This document shows, piece after piece, positions 24,950-37,966 of a DNA stretch of 64,000 nt. Location: the NCBI GenBank assembly GCA_039545355.1, contig BCJJ01000031.1:182861-246860 (forward strand). Direction: 5' to 3'. The notes under the pieces are model-generated. The model saw only the letters and a list, made by a program, of their open reading frames with translations. It had not been told where the DNA came from and searched no databases. The position numbers and the translations under genes were made by a program. How positions within the stretch are numbered: the stretch's first letter is position 1; the number at the start of each line of letters is the position of its first letter. Origin of the DNA: Trichosporon coremiiforme (lineage: Eukaryota > Basidiomycota > Tremellomycetes > Trichosporonales > Trichosporonaceae).

Positions 24950-27355
24950 TCCGAGTGCTCCGAGGGCCACTGGCCCGAGGCGGCCGGGGCCGGGGCTAGT
25001 TAACGTTTACGTTGACGGTGGAGCACGGCCCGACGAGCCGAGGCTGCTTGCTCCCATAGCTCCGGCCAGTCGGCAGGAAGAATGCAGACGCAACCCCCCG
25101 CGCCGGAATGAGGGGAGGAAAGAAGAAAGAAGAGCAATGTACCATCCAAACCACGGCAGAACAATCATTTTACGCCCCGACCGACCCACGCCAACACATT
25201 AGCCACATGCGCGCAAATACAGCATAGACAACATAACCACAACGGTTTCTTCAACACACTGATTATGCATACCATTTGTCTTCGCGTGCGTCTGGGGTGA
25301 CTGAACACGATGTGACACAGAGCAAGGACGTGGGAGGAATGGGAGGAATGAGGATGTGACGGGAGGGTAGTGTGAGACAAGGCAATGATCGACATACCTC
25401 TGTGCCTCTACAAGGGAACGAGTCTCGGAGCATTTTTGCTAGCGAACTAGCAGCAGTCTATTCCAGCTGAACACTCCGCGTCAGACTGATCGCCCTCCGC
25501 TCGGACCTCGGACCTTCCTCGCGCCTTTCTCATCACCGCACGCGTCTGCCATATCGCATTCCGGCTCTCCCCATACGTCTTGAGTTGGCACAGTCGCTCC
25601 AGTAAGGAGCTCTTTGCCGGAGGCTCGACGAACCAGCTGTAATCGGACAGGGAGTGCCGAGGGGGAAGCCGCACAGCCATGGTTGTCGCCGCTCGGCACT
25701 CGGCGGTGAACCTCTGACGCCGCTGACTGGCCGAGGGTTCCGCCAAGGGTTCGGCTCATCTGTACATCTGTACATGTCCTCTCAACTCGGCTGTGTCTCC
25801 GATGTAAGTCATGCGCAGTCGAGGAGCGCAAGAGAGAGCGCACTGCCCGGACAGAGACCCGGACAACGGCGAGGAACGCCGGTCAGTTGCATGTTCAACC
25901 TCGTAATATACCCCGTGTTCGCGTGTTCGAACGTCTGCCTCCTCCTGAACTCTGCCACTCCCCTTTCCCCCCTTCCCTCCCTCCTTTGAACCTCCCCACG
26001 CCGTCCCCCAACTGCCCCCAATGAACTCTGGACGATCTTTCCCCTCCCTCTCGCCCTAACATAGGAACAACTCTCGTCATAACACTAGCTTGCCCGGATA
26101 TCAGCCCGCGTATCGACGTCACTGCTCCCTGTGACCTTGGTGCCAAAACCTCTATCTCCTTCGGGAAGCTAGCCTAGGTCGTTCCTTTCTCCTATCTCGG
26201 ACCCGATACTCCACCCCCTCTAGCCTCTAGCCTCTAGCCTCTAGCTCCTAGCCTCTAGTCGCGTTCCCTGGCTCCAACCCCGAGGGCTCAGCCAGAGCAC
26301 TCTCTCACCCAGCTGCTCAGTCGTATGCATGCTATGCCGCTGAACGGGCCGGACCTAGCCGCCCCCATGGCCTCAAGGACTCCGCCACTGACGCTCACCT
26401 ACGTCGCCTCCACGATCCCCCATGTGAGTGCCGTACAGCCATGCCGAATCCTTACTCCCGCTCGTGTGCGTCACTTTCGTCCAAACCCGGCAGATCATCC
26501 CTCAGGCACGTTCCAAACTGCACCCTTTTCTGCGTGCCTCAATCATGCCTCATGCCTGAGGCAAAAAAATTCTGTGGGCTTGGGGGAAAGGGAAAGGCCG
26601 TTGGCCTTATTCGTTCCTCCCCTCCTACGTCACTGGTGTGCGCTGATGTCATCAGCATCACCCCCTCCTTTCAACCTGCCCAACATTGAGTGAGAAGGCA
26701 GAGAAGTCAGCACGTACATGGAGATGGAGGGGGGGTGAGGGAAGCTGACCCGTGTCGGAAGACTTCGCTGCCACCCAGATGGACCACGAGGCTACAATCC
26801 GAGCCCCTCAGCTCCGAGCCACGAGGGATTGACCCGGCGCAGTCACAAACAACGCAGCGTCACCTGACCTCCCTGCCGACCTGACGGGGCCTCCACCTTG
26901 ATCGAGCCAACGCCAAAGTACTGTCAATTCAGACCAATCTGCCGTTCCTTCCGAGGGGCCGAGTGGAAGAGTCGCGCCGTTCCGTCTCAGCCGCTCGAGC
27001 CGGGGTTAGTCTCCCCTTTTGCTTGCTCAGTCCAACTCAATCGTGCGTCCACATGACTTTCTTTTGAGCAAAAAAAAAAGTTGCTGCGCATCAGTTCCGC
27101 TACTTATGCTCGCCGCTGAGTCAGTTCATTGCTTGTGCACTCGCGAAACTGTTGCTGTCACTTATGCTCGCTGCGCTCGCACTCGCAGCTCGACTTATTG
27201 CCTAGGTTTTTATGTGCATTAAATTACGAATAATACCTCCATCCTGCGTGGTGGTAAACAAGGACAGCACGCAGCCATCGTTTAAACTAAATGTGTGGGG
27301 GGTTTGGAAATGAAAGTGGTTGTCAAAAGTCAACGTCAACAACGCGCGGCTTCGC
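24950..27355. other. 2.4 kb spacer without a recognised gene
   Basis: The stretch contains pyrimidine-rich DNA (25960-26330), an A run at 27070-27079 and a heptamer repeat (26217-26258). An ATG-led open segment at 26325-26423 ends at a good GTGAG donor, but no believable second exon follows. No tRNA, snRNA or protein family was recognised. It could contain a noncoding transcript or a fast-evolving gene with many exons. Confidence 0.45.
26217..26258 (+). repeat. Heptamer tandem repeat, six units
   Basis: Six consecutive copies of CCTCTAG are present, the fifth altered to CTCCTAG. The repeat lies inside a pyrimidine-rich tract and outside any gene model. It is a simple minisatellite likely to vary in length between strains. 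Confidence 0.85.
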
Positions 27356-28277
27356 TTAGAGGGCGGCGAAGGCGAGGACGGCAGCGACGAGCGAGCCGGC
27401 AGAGGCGACAATGGGCATGGCGCCAGACGAGGGCTTGGCCTCGGCGGCCTTGGAGGTGGCGGCACCGGCGGCGGAGCCACCAGCCGAGGTGGCGGACTTG
27501 AGGGCAGAGGTGGCCGAGGCCACGACGCCGGAAGCGGACTGAGAAGCCGACTGGGAGACAGACTCGGCGGACTTCGAGGCAGAGGCGGACTGCTCGGAAG
27601 CAGACGACTCGGCCGAGGTCGAGGAAGCCTCAGCGTCGGCGGACGAGGCCTGAGCGTCGGCAGACGAGGCGGTGTTCTCGGCGGCGCCGGCGCCCTCGGT
27701 CGAGGAGGCGGCACCAGCGTCAGTCGACGAGGCGGCACCAGCGTCAGTCGACGAGGCGGCACCGGCGTCAGTCGACGAGGCGGCACCGCCCTCCGACGAG
27801 CCGCCGGCACCGTTCTGGAGCTGGTTGCAGACGTCCGAAATGATGCCGGGGGCCTGGGCGACGAGCTTGACGCACTCAGAGTCGGCCATGACGCAGGGGG
27901 CGCCCTTGCCGATGAGCTCGTTCTGCTTCGAGCAGACACACGCGGCGTCGGTGAGGCCGTTGCAGCCGAGGTCCTTGGCGGCCTGCTCACCGCACTTCTT
28001 GAGACACTCGGGAACGTTGGCCAGGGGGCTGGAGGAAGGTCAGCAACGGATTCATGGCGTAATAGGAATGACAGATTGGTGCTGAAGGTGCGGTCACTAG
28101 CTCATGAACTAGCGAGAGGGAAGGACGCGTTCTTGGAACGCTACGACGGAGGAATCGCGCGACGATCTTAGGTCGCGCACCAAAGAGGGAATGCAGGGGG
28201 GAAGGGGTAGGGGGGACTCACTCCTGGGCGGCAACGTAGGAGACGGCGGCGGCGGCGACGAGGAGAGAGAGCTTCAT
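27356..28277 (-). CDS. Secreted CFEM-domain protein with probable GPI anchor
   Basis: Two exons, complement(27356-28028, 28222-28277), give 242 residues. A clear signal peptide (MKLSLLVAAAAVSYVAAQ) is followed by a CFEM domain with all eight cysteines at about 27, 31, 41, 49, 51, 64, 71 and 86. An Asp at about 46 lies just before the CVC pair, where the haem-binding CFEM proteins of Candida have their axial ligand. A Ser/Ala-rich stalk of about 120 residues begins with four near-identical 8-residue repeats. The protein ends in a hydrophobic tail (SLVAAVLAFAAL) typical of GPI signals. Such proteins sit on the plasma membrane or wall and act in haem or iron capture, adhesion or wall integrity. 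Haem binding is an inference from the Asp and not proven. Confidence 0.9.
27708..27803 (-). repeat. 24-base coding tandem repeat in the CFEM stalk
   Basis: Near-perfect 24-base units encode Gly-Ala-Ala-Ser-Ser-Thr-Asp-Ala repeated in frame, with three good copies and diverged copies on each side. Because the unit is a multiple of three, copy-number change would only lengthen or shorten the stalk. Confidence 0.85.
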
Positions 28278-31084
28278 GGTCGGTTGATTGGGTTTGAGTG
28301 AGTTGGGGAAAGAGAAGAGGGGTGAGGGGGCCTGTTTATAAAGTGGTCCGTCTCTGGGGGGTCCTTCCTGTATTGCCTAGTTCGGTCCGGTGCGGGCGGG
28401 AGGTACGGTGCTCGCGCGGGTCTTCCATTGCCCACAGCCCACAGTCACAGTCCATCGCATCTTCTCTGCAGCTTGCAGCCCAAGCGAGGAGATCTCTGGG
28501 CTGGAACTGTTGTGCCTCGCGCGCTCGTCTGTCCGGGGATTACGGCGGGGGAGTGCAGGGCACCCCGGGCACGGGCAGAGGCCGGGGAAGAGCAGCCAAG
28601 CAGAGGAAGCAGGAGGGGCCTGGTGCCTCGCTGCAGCCGGGTATAGAACAGAGACAGCGCGGTGTCTGGGTTGGGATGTGGCTCAAAGGGGGAATATCGG
28701 TGGTCGACGCCAGGTCGAGCCAGGGCCACAATCCATTGGATGATCCGGGGACCCTGGGGGGTGTTATTCGTCTGTGCCGGCTTATGCGGCTTCGAGCGGC
28801 TTGGGCTGCTCGTGGTCGCATGCCCTCCATCGCTCCTCTCCAACGGTTAGCGCGCATGGAAGAGCCGGCCTAGCGTCGAAAGCTGCTGCGCAATCCAGGG
28901 TCCACCTTGACCTGGCACAGATCAAAGGAATTGGACAAGCGCACACGAGGCGCAGGAAGTACCAGGAATGACATGTGCGGGGCCGAGAACGGGCAGAACG
29001 CCTCGTCCGCCTCGTCCCCCCCATGCCCATGCTTCTCCAATGAGCACGCAGGTGGGCTGAGGATCAAGTGGAAGTTGCTGGCATGGCACGTCCAACAGAC
29101 CTCAGCCGGCCACAACGCACGGGGGTTCGCGGGGGCCTTTGATCCTTTGAGCTGTGGGCCTTTGTTGTGACGAAGGGCTGCGGACGTCGAGCCCACGGCC
29201 TTCTGACCTGCTGCGCTTTTCCACCCACGGCGACCAAACCTTGTTGCCCATGACGGCCAGCCGCTGCCGCGCGGCACGCCGCGGCACTGCTGCAAAGAAA
29301 AGCTGACAGACAGTCAGTAGCCACAGCATGCATGTCAGTTAGAGTTATGGTTAAGCAGTGGTCATGACGGCGAACCATGGTCATCGTCACCGCTGTCCGT
29401 CTGTTTGGTCAGGCCCGAGGAACTATCTCATATCTCTCTCGCTACTGGATCGTTTTGGCCCATGTTCGTGCGCAGCAAATGAGCGCCATGTGCGGTGTGA
29501 CAGGCTGCTGGAACAGACTAAAACACGCACTACAAATCTTGGCCGGCGCTAAGCATGCAAGCGGGGGATGGACTGTGGGTTGACTCTGCTCCTGCCGACG
29601 GGTTTCGAGGGCACCTGGGTCACCTGGTGCTTGCGTACCTTGCACTAGACCTCGCAATGGTCAATGGTCGGTCCGATGGCCCCAGTGGCCTATGGCCCAG
29701 TGCCGGACCAGTACTTCTCCACCATTGAATGCACCGAAAGCGCAGTCGGTACGGCATGCGGGCTAGGCGGGTTGCTGATTATCGCCAGCTCCAGAACACC
29801 CATAACAGACGGGGAACGGACATCTGAGCATCTGGCATTTGCATCGGGGAGACGCAGACGACCCACCCAAGGCCAGGCCAGGCCAGGTCCACAGACGTTC
29901 CGCACCTGAAGAGTGACACCTGACACGGCCCGGCATGCATGGTATGGCCAGACAGAGCTGACATTCCTATGAGCTCCGTTCGGAACAAGGCTGCAGTCGG
30001 ATTGGGCACTGGGTGGGGGAGAGGGGGAGGGCGAGCGGTTGGGGCCGGGACAGCGGCAATCTCCCCCGCACCCAGCGCGCAGCATCTGGTGCTTTTGACT
30101 CGGCGTCTTTCCGATCCACCCCCTCGCCCCTACGGGCCCTACGGCCCTAGGAAGGATCAGCCAGAACGAACCCGACTCGGCCACTTCACGAATCAAGAAC
30201 GTGCCGACTGTTAACTCCCCATCTACTGGCGCATTTTGGCGCAAGCATGTGTCCAGCCCAGGCCTGTGTGCGGCTTGCGGAATACGGAATTGCAAGGGTA
30301 AGAGCCTTCAGCCTCAGGTGCAAAAGCCATGCTAGCCATGCTTGCCCGCGAAATGAGAGGAAGCTGGTTCGTACGTGCAGCCCTGTACGCCTCCTGATAA
30401 TCCTGTTGCCTCTCCGACCAGGCGCAACTGGCGTTCGTCTGCATTCAAGCCATGAAGCTTGGTCCACTCAGCGTGCACTCTTCTGTCAGCTCCAAGCCTC
30501 ATCGCTTGCATTGCCGGGCCAACCATGGCCAAGTGTCACGCACAATGCTGAGCTCTCTAGCTGGCGCGGCGGGGACTTCGATCTCCGGACCTGGGCTTCG
30601 ACCGCTCGGGGCCTTGGACCTGGCGTATTGATTGGATCTGACCGGCGTTGAACATGCCTGAACAGACAGAGTCAGAGCTGGCCAGAGCAGAGTCGTGGAG
30701 GTCCGCGGTCCTCGGTTTTAGACGTCCCCAGCTCCAACCATCTCCGCTTTGGAAACTCAACGGAGAAGAGACCGACTGTAAGCGGGCTAAAATCGACTAC
30801 GCAGCACAGACACTTCTCTTGGCACACGACGGCGAACGCATGCGAGCGCACCCACCCGCCCACTCACTTCTCGGCCACGCGCCGTGCGTGCATTCTCCAC
30901 TCGAATGCAGGTCCTGCTCGGCTTCCCCACTTCTACGCTCGGTCTGTGCCTTGCCCTGGCCCCCTCGGTGGTCCCCCACACGGCCCCAAAGCACATGCAT
31001 CCTTTCGATCTCTATCTCTATTACAAGTGCTAACATTAAAGTGCGCGTGCCTTGTGCTGCGCCTGGCGGAGCGCGGCGCCTCAC
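28278..31084. other. 2.8 kb spacer between CFEM gene and LAA1 3' end
   Basis: The left few hundred bases are the CFEM promoter: a G-rich plus strand, so pyrimidine-rich on the coding strand, with a TTTATAAAG-like box at about 28333. Beyond that no frame shows family motifs or a convincing intron chain on either strand, and no RNA gene was recognised. The final part is the LAA1 3' region. Confidence 0.45.
28333..28341 (-). promoter_or_regulatory. TATA-like box of the CFEM gene
   Basis: The plus strand reads GTTTATAAAG, which on the minus strand is CTTTATAAAC, about 60 bases upstream of the CFEM start codon (28277). A TATA box fits a strongly expressed, regulated cell-surface gene. No other gene in the window shows one as clearly. 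Confidence 0.5.
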
Positions 31085-34000
31085 TCAACCGAAGCTCTTC
31101 AGCGCGATACCCTTCTTCTCCTGCGTGCTGCCTGTGGCGGCGGATGAGCCCGCCTGCGCGACCGCGTCGCGTACGGCCTTCTCGAGACCGGCGCGCTCGC
31201 CCTCCGCCATCGCCTGCGTCGCGTCCTTGAACGCCTTTGGGCTGTTCTGGGCAAGCTGCAGCATGGTGTTCGTCGCGACCTTGTGCAGGCCGCTCGGCTT
31301 CTCGACTCCCGTCGGGTCGAGCAGCAAGCACAGCGTCGGCAGCAGAATGCCGTACCCTCGCGGCTTGACGTCCTCTGGAAGACCACCGCACCAAGCAACC
31401 AGTCCGCGGATCACCTCACCGACGCCCTCCACCGCTCGGGGCCCGGCTGATCCAGCAGCGACTGACACAACAGTGTCGGCGACATGCTGGATCATGGGCG
31501 TCAATACGCACATGGCGGCGTACTGCAGGACAGGCGACGCTCGAGGCGGCTGGCCGGGCATGGGGCGCAGCGAAGCCACCAGAAGCGAGGTCGCGCAGTG
31601 GATCGCGGTCAAACCCAACTCTGGTCGCTCATCGCCGGCACCCATGTATCGGCCGATGTCAGAGCACATCTGCTCAATCACAAGCTTGGACACCTGCACC
31701 GAAAGCGGAATCGACGTCGCAATCAGCACCATGGCCAAGAGATTGTTCTTGATCTTGACGTTCGCGACACTGTTCACGCGCGACCTGAGAGTTCGTCAGT
31801 AAACCTGTTCCAATTGTCGCCAGAGACTGGCGCCCCGCTCCCTGTGGCCGCGGTTAAATGGGGCACGGATCACCGGGCGGGTGTTCCTGATCGAGATTCT
31901 GGGGCACCTCACACAGACACGTACCTCATGTCATCAATGTTGCTCAAGCACGCGCCCAGAAGGCCGTGGATGACCTTCTCGCTCGTCGCATTGATTGCGG
32001 GCACTTGGGCGCCCAATGTCTGATCCAGAAGCAGCTTCAAGCTAGGGAGACACTGTCCTGCGAGATCCATGTTCGGCGTTTCATCCGCAAGCAGGTCTGC
32101 GATTCGGTTAGCTGCGACGTTCACATGGAAAATCAGGAGACGCCCCATCCGGTAGCCCCCCTGGGCATCCGGGAGCCCTCAATGGGAAACCATCACGTCG
32201 GTTCCGAGACCCTTTGATGCGCCATCGCACGGAAGATCCAAACGCGTCTCTTCGCGTCACGAGGAACCGAAAGGGTGTGACACCCTGTCTTGCACATGTA
32301 ACACTTACCAGCAAACAGATGAATGGCTACGGCGCACAGGTCGGCGCGCTGACCCAGGTCCATGACATCCACAATCTTGACGTACGACGCAAACGCGGCA
32401 CGCAGGAACGCCACCCGGTCCGCGGCCGGGTCAGACGATGAGAGGTTCGACTTGGTGTCGCGGCTCGGGATGGTCTCGCGCAAAACGAACGCAATGACAG
32501 CCAGAGCTCGACGGAGCTGAGCCTGGTCACCATCCTTCCTTGACGTTGCTAGTGCGCTCACAACTTCGACCATCTCCGCCTTGACACGAGCCGGCTCCGA
32601 CATGGCGATGCGGTAGCACAGCGTGATGAGCTCGTCGAAGAACGCTCCGTCGAACACGGTTGTACCGCTGAGCTTGGGCTGGACGAGAGATGCCATGCTG
32701 CGCAGAGCAACCACAGCCATCTTACGGTCGCTGCCGATCGCCCGCGTCAAGCTCTCGAAAGCGAGACCGTAAATGATGTAGAAGTTGGTGCTGGGCTCTG
32801 GTCGCGCCATGCCCGTCTCCTTCTTGGGCTCAGCTGCCGAGGCGAAGGTCTGGCCATCAATCGCACCGACGATGAACGGGTCGTCATTTGCAAGCCCGAT
32901 CGCAACAGCGTGGAGTAGCTTCGGCACCGCCTTCTCGTAGTACGGCAGAAGGACGTCGCGGCCCATACCGGACGAGAGGTCCATGCCCGCGCTCGGCGCG
33001 GCACCCATCTCGGGGTCGGTGCGGAGAAGAGCGTAGTCGCGAAGAGCTCCCACCCAGAAGGGACCCAGCAGCCATCGGTAAGGCTTGATGACCTCGATGA
33101 GGTACGCCTGGCTAGTCGAGGCGATCTGGAGCTCGGCCCACGCGGCGAGGATGGAGACCTTGAGCATGACGGACGCGCTCGTCGACAGATTCTGCACGTC
33201 ACCGAGTTGAAGCATGTCACCGTCTGATGTCAGTTCACATCGCAAAGCACATCGCAAAGGCTCTGTAAACTTACTCTTGCACTGTTCGAGAGCGCTGGTC
33301 AGAAGCTTAAGGATGCGACCCATACGGGAGACCTCCTTGATTACACCGCTGCCGACAAAGACAGCGCAGACCTGCACAGCTCGTGCCAACACCTCCGGGG
33401 TGGAGTCAGAGGCAAAGCTGGGCGTGAGGGCCGCAGCGATGGGGGCTTGGTGTTGCTCAAGGAGAAGCGCTCCCTCGAAATCCGGATCCGGCGATGTAGC
33501 GAAGCGCTCAACAACATCACGCAGAACGAGCAGGCCAGCCAGACGGACATCCTCCACCAAAGCAGCTGAGGCACTGAACGCCATGCGGATGAGGTCAGCC
33601 ACGCGCGAGAAGAGCATGTGGCGAGCGTTCAGACCAGCCTGGCGAGCAAGCACGGGGTTGAAGTGCTCCGGGCGACCCTGCTCAGCAACCGTGGTGACAA
33701 TGTTGTGCAGACACTGCAGAGCGAACAGCTGCGTGCGCCAGCGAGATGTCTGGAGCGTTGAGTCGCGGCTGTCACCTCCGCCGAGGGACTCGCCCTCGTC
33801 GTCGAGGAACAGCGGGGCGCTGTTCTGGGCCGGCGTCTCGTCCTGCTTCTGGTTGGCGACAGATCGCGACATGATGCGCTGGCAGAGATCGATCCAACCC
33901 GAGGGCAGGGCAGCAGCCGTTTGCAGCAGCCACGACCGGATGACAGCGCGTACGCCCTCGATCGTAGGGTCCTTGTCAAGGAGGCCGAAGAGCTCTTCCA

Positions 34001-37000
34001 CGAGCTGGTTTCCTCCAACCTTCGACATGAGAATGGCGTTGCGCTGGACGATCTGGTACAGGGCGGTAATAGCAGCAACCTTGAGCGGCCGTCGCGAGCT
34101 GGTGAGGTAGGTGCGGAAGCTGCCGACAAGCTTCGGCGCATCGACCTCGCTGGGCGCGAACATCAGGATCTGCTGCATACACCGCAGTGCCTCGACAGCC
34201 AGCCCCTCGTCGGTCTCCTCGCGGAACTCGTGGACCAGCAGGAACACGAGCGAACGGACCTTGCCCGGCTCCTGCAGCTCTGGACCCAGGACTCCAATGA
34301 TAGCGTGCAGCAGTCGGCAGATGACCTGGTACGCCGGGAGGTCGCCTCGTAAGTTGACCGATCCAAGAGATCCTCCATCAGGCTCGTGGGTCTCGAGAAG
34401 GTAGATGTTGGTGATCATACCCAGAGTGGTCTGGACGTAGGGCGAGTAGCTGAGGTTGGCAGCATTCACGATCTGAGTGAGAGCAGCCAGAGCGTAGAAG
34501 TGGACGATGGGGTGCGGGTCGGTCGCAAGCGACATGAGGATGTTGACGATGGTCTTGAGGATCGGTCCACCAGACATGCCTCCCACAGACGAGTAGATAG
34601 AGCCAAAGGCGACTGCGCAGCCCGCGCGACTCTCAGGAACGCGGTTGTTAACCACTTGATCGACAAGCCACTGCACCTGAGACGAGAGGTAAGCACTGCC
34701 GGCCAGAGCAGAGAGGTGGCCCATCGTTCGGGCAGCCGCGCCACGAATGCTGGGGTTGGGGTCGAGCACGGCGTCCTGCAGCAGGGACTTGATGAGGTCG
34801 CTCACTTGCGGCGAGCCGAGCGCACGTCGCGCCTTCTGTCCCGCTGTCTCGGCCTGCACAAGCGATTGCCGCAGAGCCTCCATCGTGTTGGCGACCACGG
34901 CCTGGCGGCGTCCAGGGTTACGTTCCAGCTTGGAAGACCGGACGTGCGAGCTGAGGGTAGCCAGAGACTGCACCTGACCCTCGAGGTTCTGGTGAGAGAA
35001 GAGCGCAGAGAACAGCTGAACACCAGCGTCGATAACGCCGGTCTGAGCTGGAACAGGCTTGGGACTCTCGGTCATAGCCTCCGCGTTGAACAGATCAACA
35101 TAGTCATGCTCCGCGGAGCCGATGATGGGGTGGTTGAGCTGGCTCTCAAAGGCCATCTCAATCTTGTCACGGTTCAGGAACACATCCTCGTCGGTCGCGC
35201 CACGCTCGCGCTCCCTCGCCTTCAGCAAGCTAGTGACTCCGAAGGCGTAGCCGTCCGTAGATGCCCAAACACTGGTGAACTGTCCGGCCTGAGCAGCGAT
35301 AGCAGCCTGGGCTGCCGATCCCGAGTAGTTCTCTGGATCAGCGAAGACAGTGACAGCAGCCTGGAGCAGAGCCGGCTGCATGCTCTCTGTCGCTGAGCTC
35401 GGTCCCAAATCAGTGAAACACTGCAGCACTCTTCGTCGAAGGGTGGCCTCGCGCTCCACAAGAGATGGCCGCATTGTGAAGGCGACAGAGTTCGAGTTGG
35501 GGTTGGCAGACTGCTCGCGCAGCAGTTCGGCGTAGGCGGCAGCGAACCCGTTGACGAAGTTGAGACTGTTGGTGAAGAGAGTGGCCAGTCGGCGGGCAAC
35601 ATCAATGTTCACAAGCGCCGTGTTATGGCGCAGGAAATTGTGGATAGCTGCAAGCGCGCATTCCCGCACGACCAGGAGGAAGTTCCATTCCGCCTCTCCC
35701 CGGTCACCCACAATGCTGTCCTTGCTGGTCGGCTTTGGCAGAGCATTGCGCCACAGTACAAGCAGCTGCGGAAGGTGGAGCTTGACGAAACCAGGGCCAA
35801 GCGACATCAAGGAAGCAATGAGATGCCAGGCGACCTGTACCTCGACGGTAGCCTGAGCGACATCATGCTCTCCGGCGCGCTTGAGCAGTGACACAGCGAC
35901 ATCGAACACCTTGCTGGGAATATCGCTGGACACGTACAGCGGCCGGCTCGGGGTGACAGCGACAAGAGCACCAAGAGCGTAGGCCCGCCCGAGGGCTCGA
36001 ATCTGCACCTCCTTCGACGCCATCGGGCTCGAGAGCAGCTCGATATCCTTGTGGAGGTCGGCAAGGAGTCCGGAAAGCAGGATCGGCAACTGGTTCGGGT
36101 TGGCAGCAGCAAAGCGACGCAGAGCGTAGGCAGCAGCCAGACGGACCGAATACGACTCGTGGGACAGCAGACGAACAAGCGGCTCAGCCAGGAGCTCCAG
36201 AATACCGGGAGGTGCATTACCAAGCTGACCCAGCAGACCGGCGACCTCACGGAGGGCAATGATCAGAGCGTGCTTGCTCGGGTTACGGTGTCCAGCGAGG
36301 GGCTGAGCTTGCCATTTGCGAAGATACGAATTGGCCCACTCGCGGATGGCCATCACGTAACCAGACTCCGTCAGCATCGAGGTGCCGATCAAGTCGCGGA
36401 ACAGGATCCCAACAGCCTCGCGGGTGGCCAGGATCTCGAAGCGGCTCGTCTGCGAACGGGGAGGGAGAACGAGCTCGTTGATAACGTGGCGGACAATCCC
36501 GGCGTAGTGCTGCTCTACATACTGCACTCCGAGCTGCGTGAAGAGGGTGGCGTAGACGTCGAAGAGGGCGTTGCGGAGCTTCCGAGGTGCGTTTGATCGG
36601 TTGTACGGGACGCTGAGGAGACGGAGCATCTGGTCGATCGTGAGCAGAGTTTTGACCTTGTCCTCCGGAGCAGACGTGATGATCTGCGGTCCCTCGGCGT
36701 CGTCCTCAGCAGCCTTCGGTAGCGCCTTTTTCGGGTCAGGAGGTGCAACGCCCGAGCCAGGCACTTGCGTGGCGGCCAGGAAGTGCGCGATCATTCGAGA
36801 CACGGAGCGACGGGTCAAGTAGTCGGCATTCTCGAGAGACTTCAGTCCCAGCGGAAGGACCATGTCCAGTGTGGGCTGGAGCTGGAGCACTGGAGAGTAC
36901 GTGTGAAGGTTAATGAACACCTCCGCACACGCCGACTGAACCGGCAGCGCCTTGTCCTGCAGACCGTTGCGAAGCTGCTTCAGCAGGTCCTTCACCTGTG

Positions 37001-37646
37001 CGTCGGGAAGGGCGCGACCGGCGGAAACGAGCGACTTCCGGAATGCGAGGACAGCATGAGTACGCAGAATGACGGAGAAGTTGGTATTCCGCAGCACTTT
37101 TATGGAGAGCGTGCAGATCTCAGCCATGAGAGACATCATCTGAGATCGTCAGTAGTTGTCAACAAAAGTTGGCTCGTGCGTCGCCCAGGGTCGCAGGTCG
37201 GGCAACGGGTGACAGCGCCGAGCACTCACATTAGCTCCATGGGCGTTGATAACCTCTCCGATCGTGTACCAGCAAGCTACCCTCTGAACATTCTCGAGCG
37301 CACTCATGTTCCTGCCACCTCCGTCGACCGCCTTCAGAAGGGATTGGACAACATCGAACAGAGAGCGGCTCTCCACCTTCTTGTGGAGCTTAACGAGGAT
37401 ACGGGCGGCCAGGTGCCTTATCGGGCGTCCAGGCTTTGGCAACTGCTTGGCGGGCTCGACCTTGTCGGCGGGAACGAGGATACGGAGAATGAGGGTGTGG
37501 AGGGGTTGGATGGCGACGGTAATGTCATCTTCCTTCAGCGTGTCGAGGTTGGTGTCGGCGGAGCGCAGGAAGGAAAGAAGCGAGATTTCGGCCCCCTCGC
37601 CGGTGAAGCGGCCGGGGTCGACGATGAGGGGGTTGTCGTCCGGCAT
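31085..37646 (-). CDS. LAA1: HEAT-repeat trafficking protein Laa1 (HEATR5 family)
   Basis: Four exons, complement(31085-31784, 31925-32096, 32309-37139, 37230-37646), give 2039 residues, close to human HEATR5A/B and yeast Laa1 (about 2000). The protein is built of HEAT-like helical repeats from end to end, with no catalytic motif. Laa1 partners the AP-1 clathrin adaptor and moves cargo between the trans-Golgi network and endosomes. Recognisable stretches are the N-terminal LAARILVKLHKK and TLSIKVLRNTN and the C-terminal LLLDPTGVEKPSGLH. Exon 3 is 4.8 kb without interruption, while the last introns are 140 and 212 nt. The start was set at the ATG at 37646; the codon before it is GTG. The gene is followed upstream by a small conserved gene on the same strand. 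Confidence 0.9.
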
Positions 37647-37966
37647 CACGGCGAGGACACTGGGAAGTAGCGATGAGGAAGGTGTTCGTGACGTGACACG
37701 ACGAAATCACTGGCTCACCCGGCGCGCAGGTACGCAGGTGCCAGCGTCAGATGCGGGACGGGTGGTCGCGGCTCACGTGGCGCGGTTATCTCAGGACCTC
37801 CGAGATCCTCACCCTCGGTTTCATGTCGCAGGCGATACGCAGACGTTCGACGGCGAAGAGCTCAGAGAAAGTACATGCATGCAACAATGAGGTAAACTAG
37901 AGTAAAGACGGAATAGCACTAGAGCGCCTATGCTTTCGGAACGCTTCGTTATGACGAGATACGACT
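37647..37966. other. Spacer between LAA1 start and the small conserved gene
   Basis: These 320 bases hold the LAA1 promoter and leader plus the 3' region of the small gene ending at 37967. Nothing else was seen. Confidence 0.5.

Noticed and set aside
26325..26423. ATG-led open segment ending at a GTGAG donor
   Set aside because: No credible acceptor and second exon with coding character followed, so a gene cannot be supported.
27320..28171. 283-codon plus-strand Gly/Arg-rich frame
   Set aside because: It mirrors the Ser/Ala-rich CFEM stalk, which has signal peptide, cysteines and a GPI tail on the other strand.
30648..31802. 384-codon plus-strand frame
   Set aside because: Its second half is antisense to the last LAA1 exon and its first half has no motif or splice support.
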